Positions 1 through 11,530 are shown, counted from the stretch's first letter. The stretch is DNA of 64,000 bases from Odobenus rosmarus divergens (GCF_000321225.1 NW_004450459.1:35835-99834), one strand, 5' to 3'. Notes: generated by a model from the sequence alone, not told the origin. Translations and numbers: made by a program.

Positions 1-12
1 AAAAAAAAAAAA
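1..12 (+). repeat. poly-A run at window edge
   Basis: Twelve A residues open the window and abut Tigger-like sequence. This could be the tail of a retroelement lying upstream of the window; the body cannot be seen, so the source is unknown. Confidence 0.5.
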
Positions 13-331
13 GGTCAGTAGCAGCCTAACACTACGTCACAATGCCTATGTCATGCATCTCACTTCATCTCCTCACATAGGCATTCTATTATCTTACATC
101 ATCACAAGTACAAGATATTTTGAGAGAGAACACATTCACATGACTTTTATTACAGTATAATTGCTTTTCTTATTATTAGTTATTGTTGTTAATCTCTTAC
201 CTCTGCCTAACTTATAAACTTTGTCATAGGTATGTACGTATAGGAAAAAGTGTAGTATCTATAGTGGTTTCAGTCGTCCACTAGGGGTCTTGGAACTTAT
301 CCCTCATGGATAAAGGGGGACTACTGTATAA
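13..331. mobile_element. Tigger-like DNA transposon fragment
   Basis: Sequence resembles a non-autonomous TcMar-Tigger element. The AT-rich internal part leads to a terminal inverted repeat ending in GGATAAAGGGGGACTACTG at about 310-328, preceded by TCCACTAGGGGTCTTGGAAC. The opposite end is not in the window. It has many substitutions and carries no transposase frame. The family name is from memory of the terminal sequence. Confidence 0.65.
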
Positions 332-1281
332 GAGGCAAAGCTAAGAGAAACCTTTAACTGAGAATCATCCTGATTTGACAAAGGGCACCCCAAACTGATG
401 AAGAACACATTTTCTCCACCCAACGGAATGAAGTCTTGAGATGGAAATTAGGTTTATTTCATAGAAATGAAGTTTCATTTCTTGCATATCCTAGTTTGTG
501 AAAATAGTGTGTGAAAATAGCCAACTTCCAAAATATCAGTCGCTGGCTCTTTTCTATTATTTAAAAAAGAACAGGAAAGAATGAAACCTTAAGAAAAGCA
601 CTCTTTGCTGAATGATGCTGCATGCACAGGAAACACTCATGACTGAGTAAAAACGAAGGCTCCTCTGAGAAGCCTTGCCCCAGGTGCACTGGAAGTCTTC
701 TCTGATTCAAGTAAGTATTCATGCACACAGTAACTCCAGCTCAGTTCTCTTGTGTATTTGAAATACATCAATGTGAAGAAAAAAAAAGTAGCATTTCTGA
801 GTACTTAATAAGATATAAGTGAAAAGAAAATAAAGGAAGATACACGGTCAAATGGAAACTTCTCTCCCAAATAACAAAGAGAGACTTGTTGGAGACGATC
901 TTGAGGTTAGGATTTGATAGATCATTGATAACACCCAAATACCATTTTAACCAATAAATTTTAAAATTCCCCTTGGGGGAAAACGTTTTTACAAGAATTG
1001 TTGACAGGTTGTAAAATATACAGTGACTTCAGTCTCTCCACCTAAACAAGCACGGAGATGTCAAGAGAGTGAAATGATGAACTATCTACAAACTTGAAAA
1101 CAACTTTGTTGGACATGATGGATCTGAACTGAGACCCAGGGTTCCCCTAACATCTCCGTATACTCTGATATCTATTGTAGTTCTGATTATCAAGGTGTTT
1201 GCAAGTGTGCATACATTTTTTGTTCTGTAAGCATCAAGTGATTCAATCCCTGGGAGGAGGAGGACCCCCCGCTTGATCAGA
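332..1281. other. unassigned single-copy sequence
   Basis: AT-rich sequence with no gene, RNA gene or repeat family that I recognise. A short run of A is present at about 778-787. Small open frames here have no recognisable protein similarity. Confidence 0.5.
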
Positions 1282-1295
1282 AGCCCAGACAATCT

Positions 1296-1503
1296 GCGTG
1301 CCTGGGTGGCACAGTCAGTTAAGTGTCCGACTCTTGATTTCGGCGCAGGTCACAATCTCAGGGTCATGAGATCGAGCCTCAAGGCAGCCGCCATGCTCAG
1401 CAGAGAGTCTGCTTGAGATCTTTCCCTCTGCCCCTCCCCCTGCACTCGCTCACTCTCTCTCACTCTCTCAAATAAATAAATCTTTAAAAAAAGAAGCAGC
1501 AGC
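1296..1503 (+). mobile_element. Can-SINE, older subfamily
   Basis: tRNA-derived head with GCCTGGGTGGCACAGTCAG (box A region) and GTCATGAGATCGAGCC (box B region), a CT-rich body, an AATAAATAAATCTTT tail and an A/AGC-rich end. An imperfect 12-bp TSD flanks it: AGCCCAGACAAT at 1282-1293 and AGCCCAGGCAAT at 1504-1515. The one mismatch and the CGACTCTTGATTT head variant suggest an older copy. Confidence 0.9.
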
Positions 1504-1515
1504 AGCCCAGGCAAT

Positions 1516-1908
1516 GAACTGATAGGGCTCAGTTGGCCAGCCACCCCCAACAGCTAGCTAGTCATAGCAAAATGTTTCACCTACCCAAGATCATTCATCT
1601 TTCAAGCCTGCATTACTGACAGGTAAAAAGAGTCCAGTGTTAAACTAAAACCGCACTGTAAATAGACAACTTGCTAACTTGGACGCAATTAATTATACAG
1701 TTGATTTCTACAACTATTTATGTACCAGTGTCTGCTTTAGCAGTGTTCTTCTGTGAAAATAAGGAGAGATTAGAGGCATTTTGCTTTTCTTTATATTTAA
1801 ACATGGAGAAGAAATGACAATGCAATGGGATTTATTGGTGTATAAATGTGGTTATCTAAATAAGAGATTATTGTTGTCAAGTCTATCACTAAAAATTTAG
1901 TGATTACA
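1516..1908. other. unassigned single-copy sequence
   Basis: Sequence between a SINE and an L1 insertion. No gene or known repeat recognised. It supplies the left copy of the L1 TSD at its right edge. Confidence 0.5.
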
Positions 1909-3032
1909 AACAGAAGTGTCACCCTCCCAGATTTCAAACTGTACTACTAAGCTGTAGTAATCAGAACAATATGGGACTGATACAAAAGCAGACACATAGG
2001 TCCATGGAACAGAACAGAGAGCCCAGAAATAACCCACACTTATATGGTCAATTAATCTATGACAAAGGAGGCAAGAATATACAGTGGGAAAAAGACAATC
2101 TCTTTAATAAATGCTGGGAAAACTGGACAGCTACATGAAACTGGACCACTTTCTCATACCACACACAAAAACAAACTCAAAATGGATTAAAGACTTGAAT
2201 GTAAGACCTGAAACCATAAAACTCCTAAAAGAAAATACAGGGAGTAACCTCTTGGACATCAGTCTTAGAAATATTTTTTTGGATCTGTCTCCTCAGGCAA
2301 GGTCAACAAAAGCAAAAATAACAAATGGGACTACATCAAACTAAAAGCTTTTGCACAGCAAAGGAAACCATCAACAAATGAAAAGGTAACCTACTGAGTG
2401 GGAGAAAATATCTGCAAATGATATACCCGGGAAGGGATTAATATCAAAAATATATAAAGAACTCATAAATTCAACACCAAAAACCAAACCATCTGATTAA
2501 AAAATGGGCAGAGAACCTGAATAGACATTTTGCCAAAGAGGACATCCAGGTGGCCAATAGACACATGAAAAGATGCCCAACATCAGGAAAATACAAATCA
2601 AAACTATAATGAGATATCACCTCATACCTGTTAGAATGGCTAAAATCAAAAAGACAAGAAATGACAAGTTTTGGCAAGGGTGAGGAGAAAAGGGAACCCT
2701 TATGCACTGTTGGTAAGAACATACATTGGTGCAACCACTGTGGAAAACAGTGTAGAGATCCCTCAAAAAATTAAAAATATAAATACCATATGATGCAGTA
2801 ATTCCACTTCTGGGTATTTATCTGATGAAAACAAAGACACTAATTTGGAAAGATATATGCACCTCTATGTTCACTACAGCATTATTTACAATAGCCAGGA
2901 TATGGAAGCAACCTAAGTGTCCATCAGTGGTTGAATGAATAAAGATGTGGGGGGATAAATATATACATACATATATATATATATGATGTAATACTACTCA
3001 GCAATAAAAAAAAGCATGAAATCTTGCCTTTT

Positions 3033-3267
3033 AAAACAATACAGGTAGGGGCGCCTGGGTGGCTCAGTCGTTAAGCGTCTGCCTTCGGCTCAGGTCATGA
3101 TCCCAGGGTCCTGGGATCAAGCCCCACATCAGGTTCCCTGCTCCGCGGGAAGCCTGCTTCTCCCTCTCCCACTCCTCCTGCTTGTGTTCCTGCTCTCGCT
3201 GTCTCTCTCTCTGTCAAATAAATAAATAAAATCTTTAAAAAAAAATAAAATAAAACAATACAGGTAG
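3033..3267 (+). mobile_element. Can-SINE nested in L1, with 16-bp TSD
   Basis: Near-consensus young Can-SINE: GGGCGCCTGGGTGGCTCAG head, GGTCATGATCCCAGGGTC box B region, CT-rich body and an AATAAATAAAATCTTT tail. A perfect 16-bp TSD, AAAACAATACAGGTAG, is at 3033-3048 and 3252-3267, so the element is 3049-3251. The host is the 3' end of the L1 at 1922-3774, which dates the SINE as the later insertion. Confidence 0.96.
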
Positions 3268-3451
3268 ACCTAGAAGGTATTAAGTCAGAGAAAGAAAAAT
3301 ATCACATGATTTCACTTATATGTGGAATAAAATCTTTAAAAAAAAATAAAATAAAACAATACAGGTAGACCTAGAAGGTATTAAGTCAGAGAAAGAAAAA
3401 TATCACATGATTTCACTTATATGTGGAATAAAATCTTTAAAAAAATAAAAT
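3232..3451 (+). repeat. 101-bp tandem duplication across SINE tail and L1
   Basis: Two copies of a 101-bp unit, 3232-3332 and 3333-3433, appear identical by eye, followed by a partial third start to about 3451. Each unit begins in the SINE tail (TCTTTAAAAAAAAATAAAAT), runs through the right TSD and then into L1 3' UTR. The duplication therefore followed the SINE insertion. Confidence 0.9.
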
Positions 3452-3787
3452 AAAAAATAAAAAACTAAAACAAACGAACAAACAAAACTAACAGAAATAG
3501 ACTCATAGAGACAGAGAACAAAGTAAGTTGGGAGGGGGTGGATGGACAAAACAGGTGAAGGGGATTAAGAGGTACAATCTTCCAGTTAAGTCACAAAGAG
3601 ACAAGTCACAGCATAGGGAACATAGCGAATATTGTAATAACTTTGTGCGGTAAGAGATGGTAACCAGACTTAATCTGGTGATCATTTAGTAACGTATATA
3701 GATGTCAAACCACTATATTGTACCCCTGAAACTAATATAATATTGTATGGCAAAAATACTTCAATTTAAACAACAACAGAAGTGTCA

Positions 3788-4540
3788 GGCTTATTCTAGG
3801 CCCCCTGGCTCCTACTGAATTAAATTTTTTAATGTTCTTTTTTAGAATTTTTCATGCATGAATTTAATTGGGTTTTGAGATTTCTTGGTCTCCTCTCATA
3901 CGTGACTGTTTTTAAATATAGAAAACGGATAAAATTAAAAATAAAAGAGAGAAGAGAGAGAGAGAAGAGAGGGACAGAGAGAGGAAGGAAGGAAGCAAAG
4001 AACCTAACTGGCTCAGTGCTAATGCTTTATAGTGTCCCTAAAATTCCTGCTCTCATTTTATCACTCTTTCCCAAATGACAGTGATGTTTATAGAGCACGC
4101 ACAATGTGCAGAAGTCCTGGGTTCTCCTGCTCCCACAGACCTAATCACTTTACTGTGACACTAACAAAACAAAAATTGTATGCAATATTGCATTGCACTG
4201 ATAATCAGAATTACAATAGATAAGATACCAAAAATAAGTTTATGCTCTATACCCACCCCCAAGATCAAAATTGAAGTAGTAATTTAGAGGGCAAGTCTTT
4301 TAAATTGGCCTAAATTTGGATTGTGGGTGAAACACAGATTGTCATGCCCTTTGTCCTATGGTTTCTCTACCTGTAAAACCTGTCAAACCCTTCCCCAGAA
4401 TCTCTAAGAAATTAATCATCATTGATAAGCTTTGGTGTTATTACTGAGGCTTAACCTAGTCCAAATTATTCCAGATTTCTAAGTCAACCCAGCCTGATCT
4501 CAAACTCCAAAATTCCAAAGTTTACTCTATTTATGAAACC
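3788..4540. other. unassigned sequence with purine-rich tract
   Basis: Mostly unassigned. A GA-rich tract lies at about 3944-4000 (GAGA and GGAAGGAAGGAA units). No gene or transposon recognised. Confidence 0.5.
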
Positions 4541-4768
4541 CATAATCAAAAAAAAAAATTTTTTTTTAAGATTTATTTATTAGGCAGAGAGAGAGAGAGC
4601 CCGAGAGCACAAGCTGAGGAAGCATCAGGCAGAGCGAGAGGGAGAAGCAGGCTCCCCACTGGGCAGGGAGCCCAATGCAGGGCTCGATCCCAGGACCCTG
4701 GGATCATGACCTGAGCTGAAGGCAGACGTTTAACGGACTGAGCCACCCAGGTGCCCCCATAATCAAAA
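4541..4768 (-). mobile_element. Can-SINE, antisense, with 11-bp TSD
   Basis: Reverse-complement Can-SINE: a poly-T/AAGATTTATTTATT tail at the left, GA-rich body, GATCATGACCTGAGC box B complement and GAGCCACCCAGGTGCCCC head at the right. TSD CATAATCAAAA is at 4541-4551 and 4758-4768. The element is about 4552-4757. Confidence 0.93.
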
Positions 4769-5054
4769 TTTTCAAGCAATACAAACCAGTGGTACACATT
4801 AGTCATGTCACCCTCTCCATGGGAGGCAGCCTAAATTACACACATTAAATACAGATGTATTGATTGATTCTTTTGGGGAAAAAAATAGCTCCCTTTAGTG
4901 GACAGTAATATCCAATCTGGCTATATTCCCACAAGTTCTCTGACATATGACCAAACATCTCCCCACTCAGAAAAGTGACCCATAACTGATCGTCTCTTTG
5001 GGGATGGGCTAAAAGACTTTTTTTCTGGTTTCTCTCTGTCAAAAATTTTCTCCC
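4769..5054. other. unassigned sequence
   Basis: No gene or repeat recognised. Confidence 0.45.
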
Positions 5055-5225
5055 CGTGTACCATTATTATAATTATTATTACTACTAAAGTATTATTAAG
5101 TACCTACAATGTACTAGGCACTGTTTTGGTGCTTGGAATATATATGCAAATAAAACAAAGATTGCTGCCTTCATGAGGCTTACGTTCTAATAGAAGAAAT
5201 GGACATTAAACAATAAAAAATAGGT
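5055..5225 (-). mobile_element. L2 LINE 3' end, antisense
   Basis: Antisense L2 3' end. AAGTACCTACAATGTACTAG followed by GCACTGTTTTGGTGCTTGG, then CTTCATGAGGCTTACGTTCT, matches the usual L2 order in reverse. A short ATT-rich run (5059-5090) precedes it. Confidence 0.75.
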
Positions 5226-5860
5226 AAAGAATGGGGGAATTTTTTTATAAAACTCAACCTAGATCTATTTCTTCAACCCACTGACCCAACGATTATGAGT
5301 CAATGATCTCCTTGTGTTAAATCCTTGTCTGCTAAAACTTCCTGGAGTAGGTTCTGGTCTCAGCAACTGAATCTCAACCAGTACTATTAGCCAGCCCACT
5401 TTATCTCCAGCCCCACCTCATTTAAAACCACAATAATGGAGTTTATCAGTCAGTAGCCCAAGGGGCCTGCCTCCTACTGACAAGATTGGAAAAACCTACC
5501 TAGTATTTTTCAACTTCTCTAAATGGGAGAGGCTATGCCAAGTGTCATACACTGACGAATTCTGACGCTTAGAAAGAAGGTTCCAAAGATGGGCAGCTCC
5601 TCCAAAATGACAAACATCTTTAACAAAGGACTTTCTCTAGGCTTTCTCCTTAAATGTGCATCTTTTTTTTTTTTTAACAAGGTAATAGCAGCGCCTACTA
5701 TAAACCTCTCACACACCAAAGGTAAGACACAGCTAGCTAAGCAAACCTGCTACAACATGAGAAGCCTCTGAGCTTCTATTCTTGGCAAATCAGCCTTCCC
5801 TCCACCCTGATCAACAGACTGAGCTAGGTTCACCTCCTCTGTGCCTCCAAGCAGGCTGTT
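5226..5860. other. unassigned sequence
   Basis: No gene recognised. A 14-base poly-T lies at about 5664-5677 without an attached SINE body. Confidence 0.45.
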
Positions 5861-6035
5861 CTTGCTTCCATCATACTGCTCACCCTCTTTTGTAAATGCC
5901 ATTCTGTTCACTTGTCTGTTAACCCTTTGGGACTAAAAGCACTTGGAGAAAAAAGAATTTGTGTCTATAGTACAAATCACATTCCTTGGCACCTACAGGA
6001 AATAAATAAATATTTGCTCAACAACTGAATAAAAC
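5861..6035 (+). mobile_element. L2 LINE 3' end, sense
   Basis: Degraded L2 3' end: TTTGTGTCTATAGTACAAA, then CCTTGGCACCTACAGGAAAT and AATAAATATTTGCTCAACAA. The order and spacing are those of an L2 terminus. Confidence 0.6.
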
Positions 6036-6111
6036 TTCAGTATCAAGACTCCAAAAGATAGAAACTAAAAATAGCAGGTGTTGCTGTATTACTTCTTAAC
6101 CTCAGAACATT

Positions 6112-6338
6112 AGTCAGAATAAATTCTCTTTTTTTAAGATTTTATTTATTTTTTTGAGAGAGAGAGAGAGAGAGCGCGTGCGCACAAGCAAGGCAGCAGG
6201 AGAAGGAGAAGCAGGCTCCCCACCAAGCAGGGAGCCCAATGTGGGGATCAATCCCAGGACCCTGGGGTCATAACCTGAGCCAAAGGCAATTGCTTAACCA
6301 ACTGAGCCTCCCAGGCGCCCCAAGTCAGAATAAATTCT
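6112..6338 (-). mobile_element. Can-SINE, antisense, with 16-bp TSD
   Basis: Reverse-complement SINE with an expanded (GA)n then GCGCGTGCGC in the body and GAGCCTCCCAGGCGCCCC at the right. A perfect 16-bp TSD, AGTCAGAATAAATTCT, is at 6112-6127 and 6323-6338. Confidence 0.95.
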
Positions 6339-6789
6339 TAAATATTTTTTGCAAGAGATGATCCTGCAAACTATGATGCACCCATGACCTTCAGAAAAGA
6401 ATCTTTAAAAACACCAAAGCTTTACAGGCTTAGGTTTGAGAGGTGGCTCTAAAATCGAGGCCCTTCCCACCCAGGCACCATGCTCCTTAGCTCTCTGCCC
6501 AGTTTGGGTTCCTGAGTCCCAATCCCAGCATACCCCACCCTCACTCCCACCATCACACAAACCACTGCTTATTATCATCCTATTTCTTACTTTCCTCTGC
6601 AAGTCAAGGAGCTACATCTAAGGACCAAAAAATGTCAAACATCCCTATGTTGAAAATCAATTGTTTTTTAACAATTTTTCTTACCCATGCCTAGAGGTTT
6701 TCTAACTGGCCATTACTATTTCTAATGAAATATCTAGCCTCCCAAACACTGCTCTGATGAACCTGAATGGAGGATATGGTTGCCACCTT
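6339..6789. other. unassigned sequence
   Basis: No gene, RNA gene or repeat recognised. Two overlapping opposite-strand frames of 61 and 65 codons near 6405-6621 have no recognisable similarity. Confidence 0.45.
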
Positions 6790-7335
6790 GGCATCTGTTG
6801 GCTTTTACTGAATAATACACCACCTAAAATTTGGTGGCTTCAAACAATAGTCCTTTATTATTGTTCTCAAGTCTTCTGCTGGCTGGTTGTTGCTGCAGAT
6901 CTGGGTCAGGATTGATTGGCTGCTCTTGGCTGGGCTTGCTCATGCATCGCTGGTCAGCTGGCTGATCAGGTAGAAGTTGGATGGTCTAGGATGGCCTCAT
7001 TCACATAGGCAAAAGACAATCTACAGTCTGGAGTGAGGAGGGCTACACTGAGTCATATGTCTCTCATCATCCAGCAGGCTAGCTAAGCATCTTCACATGG
7101 TGACAGCAGCAGTGGCCCCATGTGCAAAAAAAGAGGGCAAGCCCCAATGTACAAGCACTTTTCACATCTCTGCCTCATATCTGCTATTATACCGCTGGCC
7201 AAAGCAAGTCACATGGTCAAGCTCAGAGTCAGTGTAAGAAAGGACTGCCCAGGGACCTGGGTACAAAGAAGCCATGAACAAACTGGAGGCCATTACTACA
7301 ACAATCTCCCACACATCTTTGACCCAAGGTGACTT
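6790..7335 (-). mobile_element. MaLR-type LTR, antisense
   Basis: The left part (ACCACCTAAAATTTGGTGGC) is the reverse complement of the TAAGCCACTAAGTTTTGGGGT-type 3' end of ERVL-MaLR LTRs. It then runs through the GGCTGGGCTTGCTCATGCAT, CATCTTCACATGGTG and CAAAGCAAGTCACATGG blocks seen in these LTRs. No internal retroviral gene is attached, so it is a solo LTR or fragment. The subfamily is not assigned. Confidence 0.6.
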
Positions 7336-7396
7336 CATTCTTCAATCTCTTTAAAACATTTAGGTGTTTAATTTGGAGACTGGAAGATGTCTCACA

Positions 7397-7488
7397 GGGA
7401 GGCTGATGCAGGGCTCGATCTCAGAACCCTGGGGTCATGACCGGAGCTGACGGCAGACACTTAACCGACTAAGCCACCCAGGTGCCCC
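7397..7488 (-). mobile_element. Can-SINE head fragment, antisense
   Basis: Only the tRNA-like half is present: GATGCAGGGCTCGATCTCAG, then GGGGTCATGACCGGAGC and AGCCACCCAGGTGCCCC. The tail and CT-rich body are absent on the left, so this is a truncated copy with no tail and no readable TSD. Confidence 0.85.
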
Positions 7489-7654
7489 CCTTTCTGATTT
7501 CTTTTGTGTGTAGCTCAGATGGCCAACTGTGTGCTAGAACAAGACACAAACATTTCACACAGAACCCAAGCAAGTCAGCTTTTGAGAGAGAATGCTCATT
7601 TGCATGTTCATTCACATGAGCCTGAATCCATAAACACAGAGATTTTGTGAGTTC

Positions 7655-7710
7655 CATTTCCAGCTGTATCCCCAGGGCCTGGAATATGGCCTAATAGATA
7701 GTAGGAGATA
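7655..7710 (+). mobile_element. L2 3' end fragment, sense
   Basis: CAGCTGTATCCCCAGGGCCT and GGAATATGGCC...TAGTAGGAG follow the L2 3' order in the sense direction. It abuts an antisense L2 at about 7711. Confidence 0.6.
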
Positions 7711-8000
7711 ATTCATTCAACAATTTCTTTTTCTTGAGCTCCTACTGTGTGTACTGCACTGGGGCTGGAGATACAGAGGTGAAAGACCTAGACCTCATCC
7801 TAAGTCAAGAAATGATGGGCGTCCAAACTAAGACAGAGGCAAAGAGGTGGAACAAAGGTGCCAGAGTTCAGAAATGAAGGGTGGAAAATCCACAGGTCTT
7901 GGTGATTGGTTATATGTGGAAAGGGAGTATGAGGGGAATCAAGGATGATGGCCAGGTGACTGGCGAGATGGTAGTGTAGAGGGGAGACCATGTTTCCCCA
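7711..8000 (-). mobile_element. L2 LINE, antisense
   Basis: Starts with ATTCATTCAACAATTT, then GAGCTCCTACTGTGTGTAC and GGGGCTGGAGATACAGAGGT. The continuation with CCACAGGTCTTGGTGATTGG and ATCAAGGATGATGGCCAGG fits the more internal L2 region in reverse. It faces the sense L2 piece at 7655-7710. Confidence 0.7.
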
Positions 8001-9839
8001 TATTGCAAGCCCAGTTGTAAATAACAGCACCAATTCAAAGTAGCTGTTCTTTTGTTTCAATAAGAATTGTAATGAGAAACCCTACCCAATAAGCATGCAT
8101 GACTTTCCTTAGCCCTACACACTCTAAAGAATCCTTTAAACTCATACGTCTTCAATAATATTGCAATTACCTTTTCAGTCTCTACTCTATACCATCTCAA
8201 ACATGTAATCAAACCTAAACTTAGTAAAATTATTTTTCTATAGAGTAATATATTTTTATTGTCCTTGTCCACTGCTAGAAGCCAACAATCTCTTTTTTAT
8301 TGTTATTACCTTACAATCATAAAAGCTCTATGGTTGGGTTATGATTGCTTCAAATGAAGAAACTTAGTCCAGGTAATTTCTCATGACAGAAGTCCATGAG
8401 GAAGGTTAAGTCTGAAATCAAGCATATCAGATAATGCATCCAAGTTCAGACATTTGATTTATTGCCTATCCCTTCTAATGATTAAATATTCAGCTGCCCC
8501 ACTGAAACCACACACATATTCATACTATAAAGTTCAAAGCAGGTTAACTGTATACTAACTTTCTACCTTCATTCTCTGGAGAAAACCATCAGCCTGTGCA
8601 CAATTCATAATAACAAAGAAGAATTGGATACTAAGATCCAAGAAAGAGTAGAAGCGACTAATGAGGATGTGAGCATCAAATTTCTCTTCCTAAACACCAG
8701 GCTCTAGCAAAGTTTTTCTTTGTGGTAAAGGAACTCAAGAACAGCTGTCAAAAATATGGCACTGCTACCCCTTTAACAAATTAAAAAGCACCATCTGCAG
8801 GCACTGCAGTCTGGATAAGCAGATGTGCACCAAGTACAAAGCCCAGGGAAGAGAAAATGGCTTGGCAATGCTGAGGTTAAGGGGTCTGAAAGCAGACAGC
8901 ATATGTTTCTCCAATAAAAGGAGCACGCCACTACAGAACCAACAATTTGTAACATTTATAAATCGCTATTGAACCCCTAATGTACCTCTAAATACCTGCA
9001 TTTATGTTTTTAAAGTTTCTTTAAGAACAGTAAGTAGATCAATTACAGAGGACTACAAGTTCAGCATCTTTCCATGTACCATTAGTCGTTCAGTTTAGCT
9101 GAAGAAGGTCCCTACACTATCTTTAATCTGTTTCTTTTTCCCTCATCCAGTAACGCCTCTCATTAAAACTAACTCTTTTGAAATATGCAACACTGGCTAG
9201 CTTGTCCTACTTGCTAATGGTCCTGAATTGATTCTTAATTAGTTGCAGTTTTGGAAAGAATCCAATTAAAATAGTAGGGGATTCCAATAGCAGAAAAGAA
9301 CTGGCTAATATGTGTTAGGCTCTGAGCTACTGATCTTTGCATTAAACTTGCTCAGGCAAAAGGCAGCTATGCAAAATATGGCAGGATTCAAATCATACTA
9401 AACATATTCAGGTTTTAAACAGAAACCTTCACATGGTAATTTATCCTCTAGCCATAAAACATGATCAAAGAAAGGCAGCCAAATGCTGTTAGAAAAATTA
9501 CATTCCTTCATTCCACTTTCTCTCTCTTCTTCCTAAAAGGACAGGTTACTAATTCAGGAGAAGACAGCAGAATCTTTTCAATAAATTATACTATATTTTT
9601 TATTTCCTGTGCATTTTCCAGTCCTGTACTTAAATTCCAAGAGGAGAGAGGAAGCTCAGTGTGGGGAGAATTGGAGGGAAAAAAAAAAAAAAAAGGTAGA
9701 GCAGGGGAGGGACGTCTCTAGGAAGCTAAAAAGGATATTTTCCTATATTCTTTCCAAAAGCATAGAGCTGCTACCAGCAAAATTCCCAGTGTTGTTTATG
9801 AGGGCAGCTGGAGGTCATTTGACAGGTATGGCTTTTATG
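8001..9839. other. unassigned sequence
   Basis: Mostly single-copy in appearance. A faint MIR-like stretch may lie at 8290-8410. A 16-base poly-A is at 9679-9694. No gene recognised. Confidence 0.45.
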
Positions 9840-10260
9840 GTTCAGATTTAATTATAGAAAAGCAAGGGCTCCGAGAAGCAAGGTCTCAGGAAGCCCAGGC
9901 GGGAGAAGGACTTGTGCCACTGCTGGTAGGTGACAGTCACATGACCAGCTTTTGTATTCAGCAGTAATAACTCACTGCCCGCTGCCGGGATGGAGCCCAG
10001 CTCGCCTATCCCCTGAGGAGCTTGCACCAGGCCTGGATTCAGAGGCTTTGATCTGCAGATTAACATGATCAGGAGCACAGGCTTTGTCTTTTGCAAACAT
10101 CCTCAGTTCCTAAATTTGGATTCAGAGCAAGGTTGAGACCATTTTTATTTGAGTAATGAATTGCAGTAATTAATGTATACATTGATTTTTTTCAATTCTC
10201 CCTAAAGGCTATTTCCATTTTTAATTTATAGAAAATATATAGCACTCCTTTAATAAGAGA
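9840..10260. promoter_or_regulatory. candidate conserved non-coding element A
   Basis: A repeat-free stretch with a moderate-GC core (about 9870-10060) followed by AT-rich DNA with homeodomain-type cores, such as GCAGTAATTAATG at about 10163-10175. It has no open frame of note. The regulatory reading is inference from composition and motif density; cross-species conservation is untested. Confidence 0.25.
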
Positions 10261-10949
10261 CTGCTCTATATTTCAAAACATATACAGAAGAAGAGAGGCA
10301 CAGCAAACAAGAACAAAAAGATGAAACAGGTAATATTAAAGATGGGGGCAGTGAGGGAATTAAGTCAAGTCACTCTAAAAATCAGTAAGAAGAGGCTCTT
10401 CCAGTGGCATTTCAATATTTGCTCTGAATCTGTTCAAATATTTCAGAAAGCTCTCTAAAGAAGCAGTTAAAGTATTCAGTTGAATGGATAAATAATCTCC
10501 TTCCTTTTAAACAAAGTTTTTCCCAACTATTATTAAAGGGACATCCTGTGCAAAAAGAAAAAAAAAAAAAGAGAGAGAGAGAGAAAGAGATGAAGAAAGA
10601 GAATCTAAACCAGATTAAAGTGTTGTGGAATTTTAGTTTTGTTTGAAGAAGTCATATCGTTTCTTCCAATGTCTCTGACCACACAGATTTTAAAACAGAA
10701 AGACAGAGACAGAGATTGAGAATGACAGTGCCCCTTGTCTCAGCTGTACCTTAATGAAGTATCCCCAGGGCTGGAAATGATGGGATTTTTCTTACTTGAG
10801 AAATAATTCTTTCCTTGCACCAGTGTTCTCAGTAAATACCAACAGAGAAAGAGGAGTGTGTGGGTAATACAATCGGACATTTATCTGAAAGTCACAGGTA
10901 AGGAACAGTGGAAAATCTCCCATGACAGGTATTCAGCAATGGCCCGGCA
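10261..10949. other. unassigned sequence with A/GA tract
   Basis: Repeat-poor. An A-rich then (GA)n tract runs about 10552-10590. No gene recognised. Confidence 0.45.
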
Positions 10950-11530
10950 CAGCCCAAGAGGAAGGAGTTTGGAGACAAACGCAAACTAAAGAAATACCTG
11001 ATTAACCTTTCACTGACTCTGAGCCACGTGATGAGCAGTGAGCCTTCTTAGAGTGATGGCTTTAGAAGAAGATGTTAAATTTAACCTCTGGCGCAATGAT
11101 AAATTGACAATAAAAAATTCAATGGCTTGGTAATTACCAATCACTTTGGACATCGGCAACATTTTTCAGTTCTGTCACTGTGCATTGGCACAAAAGCTTC
11201 AGCTGAAATTCTCTCGATCTTCCTCTTTTTAACTTTGTTTTCATGATGCAGATTAAATCTGCCACCCTATTACTGATTCATTTTCCTAATTTTTCATGTC
11301 TGCACCATGCCCCAGCTGCACCAGACTGATAATTGTGGAGCCCAGCCCTGATGATTAACATCAGAAGAATTAATTATGCCTGCCATTAAAATTCCGGGTT
11401 GCACATGGTGATCAAGAAAAATTAAGTTTCTCTAGGCCTCTAAATCATTTCACCTTTACAGGGAAGGATAGGGCTTGGACAGCCAGGCTGCAGCCTGCCT
11501 TCCTGCCGAGGTCGAAACCACATGCCCTTT
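10950..11530. promoter_or_regulatory. candidate conserved non-coding element B
   Basis: A repeat-free block with many AT-rich homeodomain-like cores: TAATTA at 11371-11376, an imperfect palindrome CTGATGATTAACATCAG at 11348-11364, and GCCACGTGATG (an E-box) at about 11022-11032. No coding frame. It reads like a developmental enhancer, but that is inference from motifs only. Confidence 0.35.

Larger units (their letters stand above)
1909..3787 (+). mobile_element. L1 LINE, 5'-truncated, with 13-bp TSD
   Basis: A 5'-truncated L1 holding the C-terminal part of ORF2 and the 3' UTR. The open part at 2111-2344 translates to an ORF2 C-terminal signature ([19 protein letters not shown]); stops and frameshifts break the rest, for example around 2340-2520. 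The 3' end reads into CTGAAACTAATATAATATTG and CTTCAATTTAAA. A perfect 13-bp TSD, AACAGAAGTGTCA, lies at 1909-1921 and 3775-3787, so the insert spans 1922-3774. A younger SINE and a tandem duplication sit inside it at 3033-3451. Confidence 0.93.

Noticed and set aside
3232..3451. CRISPR-like or satellite array
   Set aside because: Only two full units, no spacers, and the units are SINE tail plus L1 in a mammalian genome.
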